NCBI GenBank assembly: GCA_003527555.1
Contig: DPWT01000262.1
Span: forward strand, 1-16,988
Direction of reading: 5' to 3'
DNA: 16,988 nt
DNA from: Verrucomicrobiales bacterium
GTDB lineage: Bacteria > Verrucomicrobiota > Verrucomicrobiia > Verrucomicrobiales > Akkermansiaceae
The notes under the pieces are model-generated. The model did no database searches, was not told the DNA's origin, and saw only the letters and a list, made by a program, of their open reading frames with translations. The position numbers and the translations under genes were made by a program. Below, in pieces: positions 1 to 8,141 of the stretch. Numbering within the stretch: position 1 is the stretch's first letter; every line of letters begins with the position of its first letter.

Positions 1-800
1 CCGTAGGTATCAACGATGATCTTCCTGCCAGTTAGTCCGGCATCGCCTTCTGGGCCGCCGATGACGAACAGCCCAGTCGGGTTGATGAGGATGTCGGTCT
101 CTGGTGTGAGAAGGCCACCTGGGAGATGTTTCTCAATGAGGTCACGTTTGAGCAACTCACGAATTTCAGGCGTGCTGATTTCCTTGGCGTGCATGGTAGA
201 AATTACGACTGATGTGAATCGATTAGGTTTACCATCTACGTATTCGATACTCACTTGGGTCTTGGAGTCGGGCCGCAACCAGGTGTGCACTCGATCTTTA
301 CGCAGTTTAGTCATTTCCTGACCTAATACGTGAGAATAATGAATCGCTGCAGGCATGAGGGCAGCAGTGTCATTGGTCGCATATCCAAACATGATTCCCT
401 GATCGCCTGCTCCCTGTTCGTCGGTTTCCTTATCATTTGCGGCAGCGGCATCAACTCCCTGAGCGATGTCAGGCGATTGCTGACCAAGCATGTTCATGAG
501 AAACGCTCCTTTCTCGAATTTACAGGTGTATGAGTAGTCGGTCCCGTCCGCATAATTCTCATCATACCCAATATCCTTGAGGGTGTTTTTGACCACAGTA
601 CCGTAATCAAACTTGGCATTCGTAGTGATTTCACCAGCTAGCCCTACAACATTGTCTTTAACAAAGGTCTCGCATGCGACGCGGCTAGAAGTATCCTGCT
701 CAAGGCAAGCATCTAAAACAGCGTCTGATATCGTGTCACAAACTTTGTCTGGATGGCCTTCAGTAACTGACTCGGAAGAGAAAATAAATGTTTTGCTCAT
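1..800 (-). CDS. metK: S-adenosylmethionine synthetase, 3' end cut by window edge
   Basis: MetK makes S-adenosylmethionine from ATP and methionine in the cytosol, releasing phosphate and pyrophosphate. The minus strand reads without a stop from an ATG at 800 to the window edge, giving about 266 of the usual ~385 residues. Visible hallmarks are the N-terminal [13 protein letters not shown] segment, an AGEITT segment, the ATP-binding [12 protein letters not shown] motif, and the [19 protein letters not shown] stretch at the cut end. The C-terminal domain is off the window. There is no Shine-Dalgarno sequence; the ATG is chosen because [19 protein letters not shown] fits the family's N-terminus. 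The gene diverges from an ArsR-methyltransferase regulator 63 bp away, and a TACAAT -10-like element lies 12 bp upstream of the start. Identity is essentially certain; the regulation is inferred. Confidence 0.97.
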   Translation of the reverse strand, partial: MSKTFIFSSESVTEGHPDKVCDTISDAVLDACLEQDTSSRVACETFVKDNVVGLAGEITTNAKFDYGTVVKNTLKDIGYDENYADGTDYSYTCKFEKGAFLMNMLGQQSPDIAQGVDAAAANDKETDEQGAGDQGIMFGYATNDTAALMPAAIHYSHVLGQEMTKLRKDRVHTWLRPDSKTQVSIEYVDGKPNRFTSVVISTMHAKEISTPEIRELLKRDLIEKHLPGGLLTPETDILINPTGLFVIGGPEGDAGLTGRKIIVDTY

Positions 801-810
801 AAGATTAAAA

Positions 811-834
811 TATTGTATCAATAAATCGAGATAC
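811..834. promoter_or_regulatory. overlapping inverted repeats with -10-like box, candidate operator of metK/arsR
   Basis: Two inverted repeats overlap in the metK/arsR gap: TATTG-TAT-CAATA (811-823, 5-bp arms) and GTATC-N10-GATAC (815-834). A further AGATAC copy at 847-852 repeats 829-834 directly, 18 bp on. On the minus strand the first repeat contains TACAAT (812-817), a 5/6 match to a -10 box for metK, which would give a very short leader. A dimeric winged-helix repressor bound here would block metK. No convincing -35 was found, and neither the site nor its ligand is proven. Confidence 0.4.
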
Positions 835-863
835 GTTGATGCGTCTAGATACTCCACATAATC

Positions 864-1778
864 ATGTCGTCAATTCTTAAATCGCTAAAATTACTCTCCG
901 ATCCCACACGGATACGGATTTTGCTTCTCTTGGAAGCTGAATCTCTCAATGTCGCAGAGCTTCAGGAAATCTTGGGCATGGGGCAAAGCCGGATCAGCAC
1001 CCAACTATCTCAGCTAAGGCAAGAGGGACTGGTGACAAGTGCTAGGTCTGGCAAAAACAATGTCTACACGCTCGGCGCATCCGGCGCCTTGATGGAAGTA
1101 GCTCGCCAAGCGACCGCAGAAATCCAAGAGGTAAATGCAGATATGCAAACATTGGAGCATATTCTCAGAAAGAGACGCGACCGCACCCGTACATATTTTG
1201 ATGAACTGGCTGGCAAATTTGGCAAAAGCTACGTGCCCGGTCGGTCATGGAAGTCACTTGCAGAGGCAATGTTGAAAATCCTCAACTACGATGTAGTCGT
1301 CGATCTAGGCGCAGGTGAAGGCACGCTGGCGCAGCTGTTAGCACCGCGAGCAAAGCAGGTGATCGCGATTGATAATTCAATGAAGATGGTAGAGTTCGGT
1401 AAAAAACTGGCAGAAAACCACGGGCTAGGCAACCTAGAGTATCGACTGGGTGATATTGAGGCCCCACCCATTGATGACAACTCAGTGGATTTAGTCATTT
1501 TTTCTCAGGCACTGCATCATGCTACACATCCTCAGAAATCTATTAGCGCAGCTCACCGGATGCTTAAAAAAGGAGGTAAAGTCATTGTGTTAGATCTATT
1601 GCAGCACAGCTACGAACAAGCACGTGAATTGTATGCCGATACATGGCTAGGATTTTCCGAAGTGGAGTTGTTTGGTATGATGAAAAAGGCCAAGTTCAAA
1701 GACATTGAGACAACTATCGTCGACAAAGAATGCGAAGCTCCCCATTTTCAGACGCTCTTGGCCACAGCAACAAAATAG
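864..1778 (+). CDS. ArsR-family regulator fused to SAM-dependent methyltransferase domain
   Basis: This is a predicted cytosolic transcription regulator of 304 residues in two parts. Residues 1-75 form an ArsR-type winged helix: the [12 protein letters not shown] helix, a recognition helix around [19 protein letters not shown] (39-57), and a wing near [10 protein letters not shown]. Residues 105-290 are a class I SAM-binding methyltransferase fold with motif I DLGAGEG (147-153), an acidic ribose contact at D170 (AID), a GD at 196-197, and a motif IV-like region at 209-219. The metal-binding ELCVC-type motif of arsenic or zinc sensors is absent, so metal sensing is unlikely. Divergence from metK suggests that it senses SAM or S-adenosylhomocysteine, as the SahR regulators of methionine metabolism do. 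Whether the domain still methylates anything cannot be seen. The start lacks a Shine-Dalgarno sequence but fits the ArsR N-terminus. Confidence 0.88.
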   Translation: MSSILKSLKLLSDPTRIRILLLLEAESLNVAELQEILGMGQSRISTQLSQLRQEGLVTSARSGKNNVYTLGASGALMEVARQATAEIQEVNADMQTLEHILRKRRDRTRTYFDELAGKFGKSYVPGRSWKSLAEAMLKILNYDVVVDLGAGEGTLAQLLAPRAKQVIAIDNSMKMVEFGKKLAENHGLGNLEYRLGDIEAPPIDDNSVDLVIFSQALHHATHPQKSISAAHRMLKKGGKVIVLDLLQHSYEQARELYADTWLGFSEVELFGMMKKAKFKDIETTIVDKECEAPHFQTLLATATK

Positions 1779-1788
1779 TCAGATCAAC

Positions 1789-2625
1789 ATGAATATGAAA
1801 ACTACGTGGTTGTTGTTGACCCTGTTTTTCAGTGCCTGTGCCCCAATGACAGATATTTTCAGCGCTACATCACCAACCCAAATCCCCTCTTCCTCTGAGG
1901 TCGTCGAACTACCAGCACCCGTTCAAGCTCGAATCAAAACTCAATATTTCACCATTCAGCACAATGGAGTAAGGATGCACTTGGTCGCATACGATGATCG
2001 TGATATGACCCTGAGAGTAGCTGATCAGCCAAATGGCCCAGGGTCTCGATGGTTTACGGCAAAGGATGCAGCAGCGACCTATGGCGGGGTGGCTGCTATC
2101 AATGGTGGATTTTTCACCCCGGCAGGAAAGCCTCTCGGCTTGCTCATCGAAACAGGCACTCGGCGTGGGCATTTAAATAAATCGTCTCTAGGCACGGGTA
2201 TTTACGTATCGTCCGCTGCTCACTCAGCTATCATTCGGCGTGAATCATACCAAAAAGCAGACAGCAGCGAGAATCCCCACAACCTTCTCCAGTCAGGCCC
2301 CATGTTGGTAGATGGCATGAAAGCGGTGAGTGGATTATCAAAGACCCAGCGCCGGCGACGGAGTTTTCTTGCTTGGGATGGCCAGCATCATTGGGCGATC
2401 GGTATTACAGAGCCGTGTAGCCTTGATATGCTAGCAAATGCTCTTTCAACCGGATCATCATTATGCAACTTCAAGACCTTTGCTGCCCTCAACTTGGACG
2501 GCGGTAGGTCATCGGATTTATGGGTTGGATCACAGGTTTCCCAGAGTGGTCAAGACCACCATGGTTATTTTAACAAGTCGGTAAGAAACTATCTAGTGCT
2601 CACAAGGCGAAAAAACATGCCATGA
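1789..2625 (+). CDS. lipoprotein with phosphodiester glycosidase (DUF2233/NAGPA-like) domain
   Basis: The reading frame is open from 1705, but that part overlaps the upstream gene. The ATG at 1789, 10 bp after that gene's stop, yields a proper lipoprotein signal, MNMKTTWLLLTLFFSAC, with Cys17 as the probable lipidation site. The 278-residue product then carries a domain like that of uncovering enzyme (N-acetylglucosamine-1-phosphodiester alpha-N-acetylglucosaminidase): AAINGGFF (103-109), QSGPML (168-173) and the conserved LNLDGGRSSDLWV (234-246). In bacteria this family is linked to cell-wall or exopolysaccharide glycosidic phosphodiesters; the substrate here is unknown. The short gap suggests cotranscription with the regulator upstream, although no functional tie is obvious. 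The TRRKNMP tail is short and basic. Confidence 0.82.
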   Translation: MNMKTTWLLLTLFFSACAPMTDIFSATSPTQIPSSSEVVELPAPVQARIKTQYFTIQHNGVRMHLVAYDDRDMTLRVADQPNGPGSRWFTAKDAAATYGGVAAINGGFFTPAGKPLGLLIETGTRRGHLNKSSLGTGIYVSSAAHSAIIRRESYQKADSSENPHNLLQSGPMLVDGMKAVSGLSKTQRRRRSFLAWDGQHHWAIGITEPCSLDMLANALSTGSSLCNFKTFAALNLDGGRSSDLWVGSQVSQSGQDHHGYFNKSVRNYLVLTRRKNMP

Positions 2626-2710
2626 TATAGATTTACTTTTTCGAGTAACCACCCATCAAAAAATTCACTATTCATATGGCTGCAGGATATTTCTTACCAC
2701 ATGCAAGCGA

Positions 2711-3178
2711 TCAGATCGCGGTGACGGGAACCATCATTTCCATATACCCACCCTGTGCAGGCGGGCGGACGTTAGAGAAATGAATGATCGATGCCTTACG
2801 CACATGGATACCTCCAGCCTGGCTTCCTAACAACCATTCGCACAAGTAAGTAAAATCTGGATTATGCCCGCAAATAGCGACCCTTCCAAAGTCCCCGTAA
2901 GCGGTAAGCTCTGACATCGCCTTTTCTGGCCGCATCCCACACCCGAGCCATGGCTCGATGACTGGCTTATCTGCACCGGATGACTGGCAGAAAACCTCCG
3001 CCGTTTTGCACGCCCGTGCATACGGGCTGGTAAGTGTAACATCAGGAACGAGATCATTTAGTTTGAGAAACTCCCCCACCCTGCATGACTGATCGCGGCC
3101 CTTCGAAGTGAGGACTCGCGATGCATCATCTGTGGCAAAGCCCTCAGCCGCAGCATGCCGAATGATTAGCAGCTCCAT
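2711..3178 (-). CDS. sixA: SixA-like phosphohistidine phosphatase (histidine phosphatase superfamily)
   Basis: This 155-residue cytosolic protein belongs to the phosphoglycerate mutase-like histidine phosphatases; E. coli SixA has about 161 residues. The catalytic RHA motif is at residues 7-9 with nucleophile His8. SPYARACKTAE (51-61) supplies a second phosphate-pocket arginine (R55), and GHNPD (104-108) carries the second catalytic His105. SixA removes phosphate from histidine in HPt domains or in the nitrogen phosphotransferase protein NPr. The partner here is unknown. The gene lies 50 bp downstream of fabG on the same strand and may share its transcript. The symbol rests on family resemblance; another small histidine phosphatase role is possible. 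Confidence 0.82.
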   Translation of the reverse strand: MELLIIRHAAAEGFATDDASRVLTSKGRDQSCRVGEFLKLNDLVPDVTLTSPYARACKTAEVFCQSSGADKPVIEPWLGCGMRPEKAMSELTAYGDFGRVAICGHNPDFTYLCEWLLGSQAGGIHVRKASIIHFSNVRPPAQGGYMEMMVPVTAI

Positions 3179-3228
3179 CTCTATTTGGGATTAGGTTCGC
3201 GAAATATGACGATCAGCGATTAAATAAT

Positions 3229-3975
3229 CTACATCGTCATCCCTCCATCAGAGGCAATCACTTGGCCAGTGATGTAGCGCGCTTCCGCACTAGCAAGGAA
3301 CAAAGTCAGCGCGGCAATGTCAGAAACAGAACCCATTTCCTTGAGCGGAATATTTCCGACAATTGCCTCTTTTTGTGCCTCGTTTAGCTCATCCGTCATA
3401 TCCGTGGATATAAAACCAGGAGCAATCGCATTACACGTGACTTTGCGTCCTGCAAGCTCACGTGCAACTGATTTGGTGAACCCTATCAGTCCGGCCTTAC
3501 TGGCAGCATAGTTGACTTGGCCAGCATTTCCGATCAGCCCGATGACAGATGAAATATTGATAATACGAGGATCCGCAGCCTTCATCATACTGCGTTGAAA
3601 AGCTTTCACGGTATTAAAAGCACCTTTAAGGTTAGTATCTAAAACAGTGTCCCAATCTTCATCCTTCATCCGCATGAGAAGTCCGTCACGGGTGACACCA
3701 GCATTGTTAATCAAAATATTAACCGCCCCAAAGTCAGCAAGGATTTGCTTACCCATTTCCTGGACGGCGTCATGATCTGCTACATCAACAGCATAAGCCT
3801 TAGCTGCATCAGCGTGTTCAGCATTGATTAAGTCAGCCGCTCCGCCACAACTATCTGCACTCCTACTAACAACTGCCACTTTACCACCCTCTGCTACAAT
3901 GGCTTTGGCTATCTCTAAACCAATTCCCCGACCTGCACCGGTAACTACTGCTACTTTTTCTTTAAAACGTGCCAT
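3229..3975 (-). CDS. fabG: 3-oxoacyl-[acyl-carrier-protein] reductase
   Basis: FabG reduces 3-oxoacyl-ACP to 3-hydroxyacyl-ACP with NADPH in fatty acid elongation. From the chosen start (MARFKEKVAVVTG) the protein has 248 residues. It shows the Rossmann motif TGAGRGIG (12-19), NNAG (90-93), and the catalytic tetrad N115, S143, Y156 and K160, the last two within YAASK. The C-terminal ITGQVIASDGGMTM is typical FabG. An in-frame ATG at 3990 would add five residues (MGRIG); the inner start matches the family, where the aromatic residue of the first strand lies about three residues in. No acyl carrier protein or other fab gene is nearby; its neighbours are a small lipoprotein upstream and sixA downstream. 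Identity as an FabG-type SDR is strong; a dedicated fatty-acid role is inferred from similarity. Confidence 0.92.
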   Translation of the reverse strand: MARFKEKVAVVTGAGRGIGLEIAKAIVAEGGKVAVVSRSADSCGGAADLINAEHADAAKAYAVDVADHDAVQEMGKQILADFGAVNILINNAGVTRDGLLMRMKDEDWDTVLDTNLKGAFNTVKAFQRSMMKAADPRIINISSVIGLIGNAGQVNYAASKAGLIGFTKSVARELAGRKVTCNAIAPGFISTDMTDELNEAQKEAIVGNIPLKEMGSVSDIAALTLFLASAEARYITGQVIASDGGMTM

Positions 3976-4016
3976 GCCGATACGTCCCATGATTTAGCTT
4001 GCTTGCCAACTCAAAT

Positions 4017-4505
4017 CTATCGCCAGAGGTAGGAACGCTTTTCCGCGAGAACTTTATCACCTTGCAAAAGCCGAATACGCCACGCAAGAACACGACCACC
4101 ATTATTATAGGAATCGCCTGTAACTTTAAACTCTAATTTGCCTTCAGAGACACCAAACGGTAAATCACTCGACATCCGTTTTACTCTCACTCCTGTCGAT
4201 GCCTGCTGGTAATCCATCACCACATGAGTAGGCTGGGACTCCCCAGCACGCCAAGCAACTGTGTAGTAGTCGCCAAGACGCTTCCGGCGCTCGTTCATGC
4301 TAACTGCACCCTTGAGCCAATACATCTGCTCCCCACGCACCATTTGGGCTTTTTTAATATCAGCAGGTTTGGTTTTTCGCATGTGAAATTGCCTAACTTC
4401 CAGTAACTCATCAGGAGTTGATGAACAAGCTCCGAGAAAAACCATAACAAGTGCAGTGGCGAATTGGTATATAGATTGACGTTCCACGTATTTATATTCC
4501 CCCAT
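4017..4505 (-). CDS. small hypothetical lipoprotein
   Basis: No family is recognised. From the ATG at 4505 the product has 162 residues, beginning with a basic stretch, a hydrophobic helix (about 12-24) and a lipobox FLGAC with Cys27 followed by SSTPDE, so it is probably lipidated and, with Ser at +2, sent to the outer membrane. The rest is soluble and mixed, with many Arg and Lys residues, and ends SYLWR. An in-frame ATG at 4526 would add MHWHFFL, which would spoil the signal peptide. It precedes fabG by about 40 bp on the same strand and diverges from the fur-family gene. A role in the envelope is all the sequence supports. Confidence 0.7.
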   Translation of the reverse strand: MGEYKYVERQSIYQFATALVMVFLGACSSTPDELLEVRQFHMRKTKPADIKKAQMVRGEQMYWLKGAVSMNERRKRLGDYYTVAWRAGESQPTHVVMDYQQASTGVRVKRMSSDLPFGVSEGKLEFKVTGDSYNNGGRVLAWRIRLLQGDKVLAEKRSYLWR

Positions 4506-4572
4506 CAGAAAAAAATGCCAATGCATAAATTTCTAATTCGCCACATCTCATTGAATTCGTTATGCTCTGTTT

Positions 4573-5067
4573 ATGAATTCCTCAGTGAAAGCGCGAATGC
4601 AGATGTTCATTCAGAACAAGGGCCTGCGCAACACTCCCCAACGCGATGCCATTGTTGATGCAATTTTTGCATCCGATGAACACTTCAATGCGGACGAACT
4701 CTGGGAACGCATCCGCAGCACCCAGTCGCGTTCCTCTCGCGCCACCGTTTATCGCACGATCTCCCTGCTTGTTGAAGCTGGGCTATTACACGAGATAGAC
4801 CTCGGTGACGACCAAAAGACTTACGATCCCAATTTTGTCGAAAGCCCTGCGCACAACCACCTAGTTTGCATCGATTGTGGTAAAGTCTTGGAATTCGAAG
4901 ATGAAAACATCCGACTCATGAACGACTGCGCCGCCACCCGTCATGGATTCAGATCCCAAAAACAAAGTCTGAAAATTGAAGCCTGCTGCGAGAAACTCAG
5001 ACTCCATGGCCGATGTGAGAATCTCATTGCTGCGCGGCTCCAAGGGAAACGACTTCCAAAACAATAA
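4573..5067 (+). CDS. Fur-family metal-responsive transcription regulator
   Basis: This 164-residue protein has the two-part Fur layout. The winged helix (about 15-90) includes TPQRDAIVDAIF, HFNADELW with H37, and the recognition helix SRATVYRTISLLVEAGLL. The dimerisation and metal domain has HNHLVCIDCGKVLEFED, giving H94, H96 and a C99-x2-C102 zinc pair. The second cysteine pair of classical Fur is not spaced normally: C138, C139 and C148 are seen instead of CxxC or Cx4C, so the structural zinc site may be altered. Its metal could be iron, zinc, manganese or nickel. A nickel SOD gene about 11 kb away makes a Nur-like role conceivable, but nothing links them directly. It diverges from the lipoprotein gene, with a 67-bp gap holding no Fur-box-like palindrome that I could see. 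Confidence 0.88.
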   Translation: MNSSVKARMQMFIQNKGLRNTPQRDAIVDAIFASDEHFNADELWERIRSTQSRSSRATVYRTISLLVEAGLLHEIDLGDDQKTYDPNFVESPAHNHLVCIDCGKVLEFEDENIRLMNDCAATRHGFRSQKQSLKIEACCEKLRLHGRCENLIAARLQGKRLPKQ

Positions 5068-5079
5068 CTTTTTAGATAC

Positions 5080-5094
5080 TTGCCCGCAGGGCAA
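5080..5094. repeat. short perfect inverted repeat between fur-type gene and PAS-AraC gene
   Basis: TTGCCC-GCA-GGGCAA is a perfect 6-bp inverted repeat 13 bp after the Fur-family stop and 66 bp before the AraC-type start. No T-run follows on either strand, so it is a weak terminator at best; it could be an operator for the PAS-AraC gene. Confidence 0.35.
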
Positions 5095-5160
5095 TAACGA
5101 GATCGCAGCGATGCTTTTTGACGGATTGACCCAGTCTCACACGTCTGCTCAAATCAATCC

Positions 5161-5895
5161 ATGCAGGACGACGCTTTTTTTCAAGAAAACAAGATCGGCG
5201 ACCACGTTGCCACTATCTTTGACGAACTAGTAGGCTTCACCTATTTCGTCAAAAACCGCGATCTTCGCTACGTTGCCTTCAACAAGCGCCTACTACAATT
5301 ATTCGGTGTTGGAGATGGGACTGAAATCCTTGGGAAAATGGATGAAGACTTTATACCTGATCACATTGTCAGATCTATCCGTAAAGACGATTTGAAGATT
5401 CTAAAATCGGGTAAGCCCATTTTGAACCGCGTAGAACTAGTACCAACAGGCAATGGGTTTGTCGATTGGTCCACAACAAATAAAAAGCCGCTATATAATT
5501 ATCAAGGAAAGGTCTGTGGCATCATCGGCGTTACCCGACCTTTCAGCCAGAGCACTGCATCTCTCCAACAATCAGATGAACTAAATTCAGCACTCAAACT
5601 GATGCACCAATCATTCCGCGACAACATTGCCATTACCAAACTCGCCACCAACGCAAGCCTCTCATTGAGCTCGTTTCAACGCAAGTTCAAGTCATGCTTC
5701 GGAATGTCACCCAAGGAATACATGCGCCACCTCAAGGTGCAGGAGGCTTGTCATAAGATCGTACAAACTACACAAAACTTTGCCGAGATAAGCTACAACT
5801 GCGGGTTTTCCGACCAAAGCCATTTTTCACGCGAGTTCACCCGAATCATGAAAGAGCCGCCGTCATCTTATCGATCACGCTTTAAGGCCAAATAA
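5161..5895 (+). CDS. PAS-domain AraC-family transcription regulator
   Basis: The 244-residue protein joins a sensor and a DNA-binding domain. Residues about 15-128 form a PAS fold (FTYFVKNRDLRYVAFNKRLLQLFG, then a GKVCGIIGVTRPF final strand). Residues about 140-244 form the double helix-turn-helix of AraC regulators, with the signature FAEISYNCGFSDQSHFSREF and the terminal FTRIMKEPPSSYR. PAS in place of the usual cupin sensor suggests that a small ligand, perhaps a sugar derivative, is bound. It is followed 57 bp later by five catabolic-looking genes on the same strand and is their likely activator. The start ATG has no Shine-Dalgarno; it gives a short polar lead-in to the PAS domain. The ligand is unknown. 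Confidence 0.88.
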   Translation: MQDDAFFQENKIGDHVATIFDELVGFTYFVKNRDLRYVAFNKRLLQLFGVGDGTEILGKMDEDFIPDHIVRSIRKDDLKILKSGKPILNRVELVPTGNGFVDWSTTNKKPLYNYQGKVCGIIGVTRPFSQSTASLQQSDELNSALKLMHQSFRDNIAITKLATNASLSLSSFQRKFKSCFGMSPKEYMRHLKVQEACHKIVQTTQNFAEISYNCGFSDQSHFSREFTRIMKEPPSSYRSRFKAK

Positions 5896-5952
5896 GAAAT
5901 TGACCATTTTGTTCATAATTTTGCGCTGAATTTTCAAGACAAACACGCATTC

Positions 5953-6849
5953 ATGGCATATGACTCTGATGCAAAGCAACAAACATCCATGATTACCAAA
6001 CGCATCTCCACAGAAACCATTCTCGCTAACCTCAAAAAAAAGGTCGACGCCCGCGAACCCATCATGATTTCCTCCGCAGGTAGCGGCCTCGTCGCTAAAC
6101 TCCAAGAAAAAGCTGGCACAGATTGTATAAACACCTTTTCAGGCGCACGCCTTCGCGCCAACGGCATGGGCACCATGTCAATGATGTGGCCGATCCTCGA
6201 TTCCAATAAACAAACTCTCGACTACACCCGCGAGGATATCATGCCGGCTCTCGACGGCAAAGCATTCGTCTGTGCCTGCCTGAATGCCAACGATCCACTG
6301 AAAGACATGCGCATGGTTCTACAAGAATGCAAAGACATGGGTGTCAACTCCGTCTCAAACATCGGGCCATCCATTTCCTACGTCGATCACGATTCAGAAA
6401 TCTACCGAGTGATGACATCTGCTGGCATCACTCTCGATAATGAAATAGAGCTACTCAAGCTCGCAAAAGAAGAAATGGACATGGTTTCCATAGGTCTCGC
6501 TTTCACTCTAGAGGACTCCATTCGTATCTGCGCTGAGGCCAAACCACACATTTTCTGCTACCACGCTGGAACCACCAAAGGCGGCATCAAAGGATACGAC
6601 AACGGCATGACCATCGAGGAAACCGCCGAGCAAACCGAACACGCATACCAAAAATGCCGCGAGGTTCATCCTGACGTCATTCTCGTCGCACACGGTGCCG
6701 CCATGGAGAATCCACCAGACGCCCAGTTCATCCTCGATAACACATCAGGTCACGGCTTCTGGACCGGATCATCCACCGAGCGCCTTCCAATCGAACGTGC
6801 TGTTACCGCAGCCGCAAACGAATTCACCGCGCTACGGTTCTCTAAATAA
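5953..6849 (+). CDS. phosphoenolpyruvate hydrolase-family TIM-barrel protein
   Basis: The 298-residue product belongs to the family called PEP hydrolase-like (Pfam PF09370), predicted TIM-barrel enzymes related to the PEP mutase/isocitrate lyase superfamily. Supporting features are EPIMISSAGSGLVAKLQEKAGTDCI near the N-terminus, CACLNANDP (107-115), NIGPSISYVD (136-145), HAGTTKGG (204-211), VAHGAAMENPPDA (245-257) and the C-terminal FWTGSSTERLP, matching the usual GASSxERLP ending. Homologous sequence begins around the second ATG at 5989 (MITKRIS), which may be the true start; the upstream ATG adds 12 polar residues. In plants this domain is fused behind a Tm-1 domain; here the Tm-1-like partner is the next gene, 20 bp on. 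The actual reaction is unproven. An A8 run at 6034-6041 lies early in the gene. Confidence 0.88.
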   Translation: MAYDSDAKQQTSMITKRISTETILANLKKKVDAREPIMISSAGSGLVAKLQEKAGTDCINTFSGARLRANGMGTMSMMWPILDSNKQTLDYTREDIMPALDGKAFVCACLNANDPLKDMRMVLQECKDMGVNSVSNIGPSISYVDHDSEIYRVMTSAGITLDNEIELLKLAKEEMDMVSIGLAFTLEDSIRICAEAKPHIFCYHAGTTKGGIKGYDNGMTIEETAEQTEHAYQKCREVHPDVILVAHGAAMENPPDAQFILDNTSGHGFWTGSSTERLPIERAVTAAANEFTALRFSK

Positions 6850-6869
6850 AACCCAAACTTTCCGCCTCA

Positions 6870-8087
6870 ATGAAAACGGTAGCAATCCTAGCCACTCTCG
6901 ACACCAAAGCCGCCGAAGCCGACTTCATGCGGAAAGAAATAGAGCGCCTTGGGGGCAGGGCATACATAATTGATCTAAGTGTCGTGGGCGATTCTGAAAT
7001 TCCTGCTGATGTCTCCAAAGAGGAGGTCATCGTAGCTGGCGGCAGCACGCTTGCAGAACTCCTCGACAACCCCAGCCGTGAAAAAGCCAACCCCTCAATC
7101 GTTGCTGGCGCAACCAAGATCCTGCTGGATCTGCAGCTCGCTGGAAAAATCCAAGCTGTCGTCACCCTCGGCGGAACTCAAGGCACATCCACCTGCGCGC
7201 CTATTCTGCAAGCCCTCCCCTACGGCTTCCCCAAGGTGATGCTGTCAACAGCAGCATCTGGAGATGTAGGCCCCTTTGTCGGCATCAAGGACATCACTAT
7301 GATGTTCGCTGTATCAGATATCCTTGGACTTAACGTTTTCTCCCGTAAAATCCTCGCCAACGCCGCAGCATCAGCCTGGGGCATGGCACAGGTTGAGCAG
7401 TGTATCACAAAGTCAGAAGCCAAAGGTGTGATAGGCATGTCCAATCTTGGCGTGCTTACCAAAGGCGCTATGCACGCCATCGAACTCTTCGAGAAGGCAG
7501 GCTACGAGGTAATCACCTTCCACGCCATTGGTGCTGGAGGCGATGCCATGGAGCAAATGATGAAAGAGGGTATCATTACGGCTGTGTTTGACTACGCCAT
7601 GGGTGAGATTGCTGATGGCTGCTTTGATGCACTCAGAGCATCCGGCCCCGATCGCCTCACAGTCGCAGGCAAGCTAGGACTCCCTCAAGTCATATGTCCA
7701 GGAGGATCAGAACACCTCGGACTTCTTGTAAGCGAACCCAGCAAGATACCCGACGGCTGGGAAAATCACCAGATCACATGGCACACGCCCTACGTATTTG
7801 TCCCTCGCCTCAATGCACAGGAGCAAGCCAAAGTTGCCAATACCATCGGAGACCGACTCCAGAGCTCTACAGAAAAAACGGCCTTCATCATGCCCCTTAA
7901 AGGCGTATCGAGCTACTCGGCAAAAGGCGGTGAACTCTACAACACAGACCTTGATGCAGCCTACTGGGATGCTTTGCAAAATGCACTACCTAATCACGTC
8001 GAAGTCGAAGCCCTCGACCTCGCAGCCGAGGACTCCGCATTTGTTGACCATGCCGTTAATAAACTGATCAGCATGATCGAAGACTAA
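6870..8087 (+). CDS. Tm-1-like ATP-binding domain protein (UPF0261)
   Basis: This 405-residue cytosolic protein matches the family of the tomato Tm-1 N-terminal domain (PF06792). Seen are the starting strand MKTVAILATLDTK (1-13), the glycine-rich TLGGTQGTSTCAPILQ (99-114), PKVMLSTAASGDV (121-133), a second-domain VIGMSNLGVLTKG and FHAIGAGGDAMEQMM (218-231), and the C-terminal GVSSYSAKGGELYNTDLDAAYWDAL. The family folds as two domains and binds ATP; its bacterial function is not established. Adjacency to the PEP-hydrolase-like gene mirrors the plant fusion and implies that the two act together. The start is firm because the LATLDTK motif sits at the extreme N-terminus of the family. No signal peptide. 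Confidence 0.9.
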   Translation: MKTVAILATLDTKAAEADFMRKEIERLGGRAYIIDLSVVGDSEIPADVSKEEVIVAGGSTLAELLDNPSREKANPSIVAGATKILLDLQLAGKIQAVVTLGGTQGTSTCAPILQALPYGFPKVMLSTAASGDVGPFVGIKDITMMFAVSDILGLNVFSRKILANAAASAWGMAQVEQCITKSEAKGVIGMSNLGVLTKGAMHAIELFEKAGYEVITFHAIGAGGDAMEQMMKEGIITAVFDYAMGEIADGCFDALRASGPDRLTVAGKLGLPQVICPGGSEHLGLLVSEPSKIPDGWENHQITWHTPYVFVPRLNAQEQAKVANTIGDRLQSSTEKTAFIMPLKGVSSYSAKGGELYNTDLDAAYWDALQNALPNHVEVEALDLAAEDSAFVDHAVNKLISMIED

Positions 8088-8099
8088 GAAAATTTCTTA
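8085..8099. repeat. AT-rich palindrome overlapping the stop codon of the Tm-1-like gene
   Basis: TAAGAAA-A-TTTCTTA is a perfect 7-bp inverted repeat with a single central base, starting at the stop codon. It cannot form a proper hairpin loop and no T-run follows, so it is not a terminator. It could bind a protein or be chance in an AT-rich gap. Confidence 0.25.
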
Positions 8100-8141
8100 C
8101 CAGAAAAAACCAACCAACAACACTACTAACCAACTACCATT

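Noticed and set aside
16..861. Plus-strand open frames at the left edge
   Set aside because: They are antisense to metK, whose minus-strand reading shows every family motif.
857..862. CATAAT as a -10 box for the ArsR-methyltransferase gene
   Set aside because: Transcription would begin inside the coding sequence, downstream of the only sensible ATG.
6034..6041. A8 tract early in the PEP-hydrolase-like gene as a frameshift site
   Set aside because: The shift would end about 15 codons later in the middle of the fold with no structure seen; probably ordinary lysine codons.
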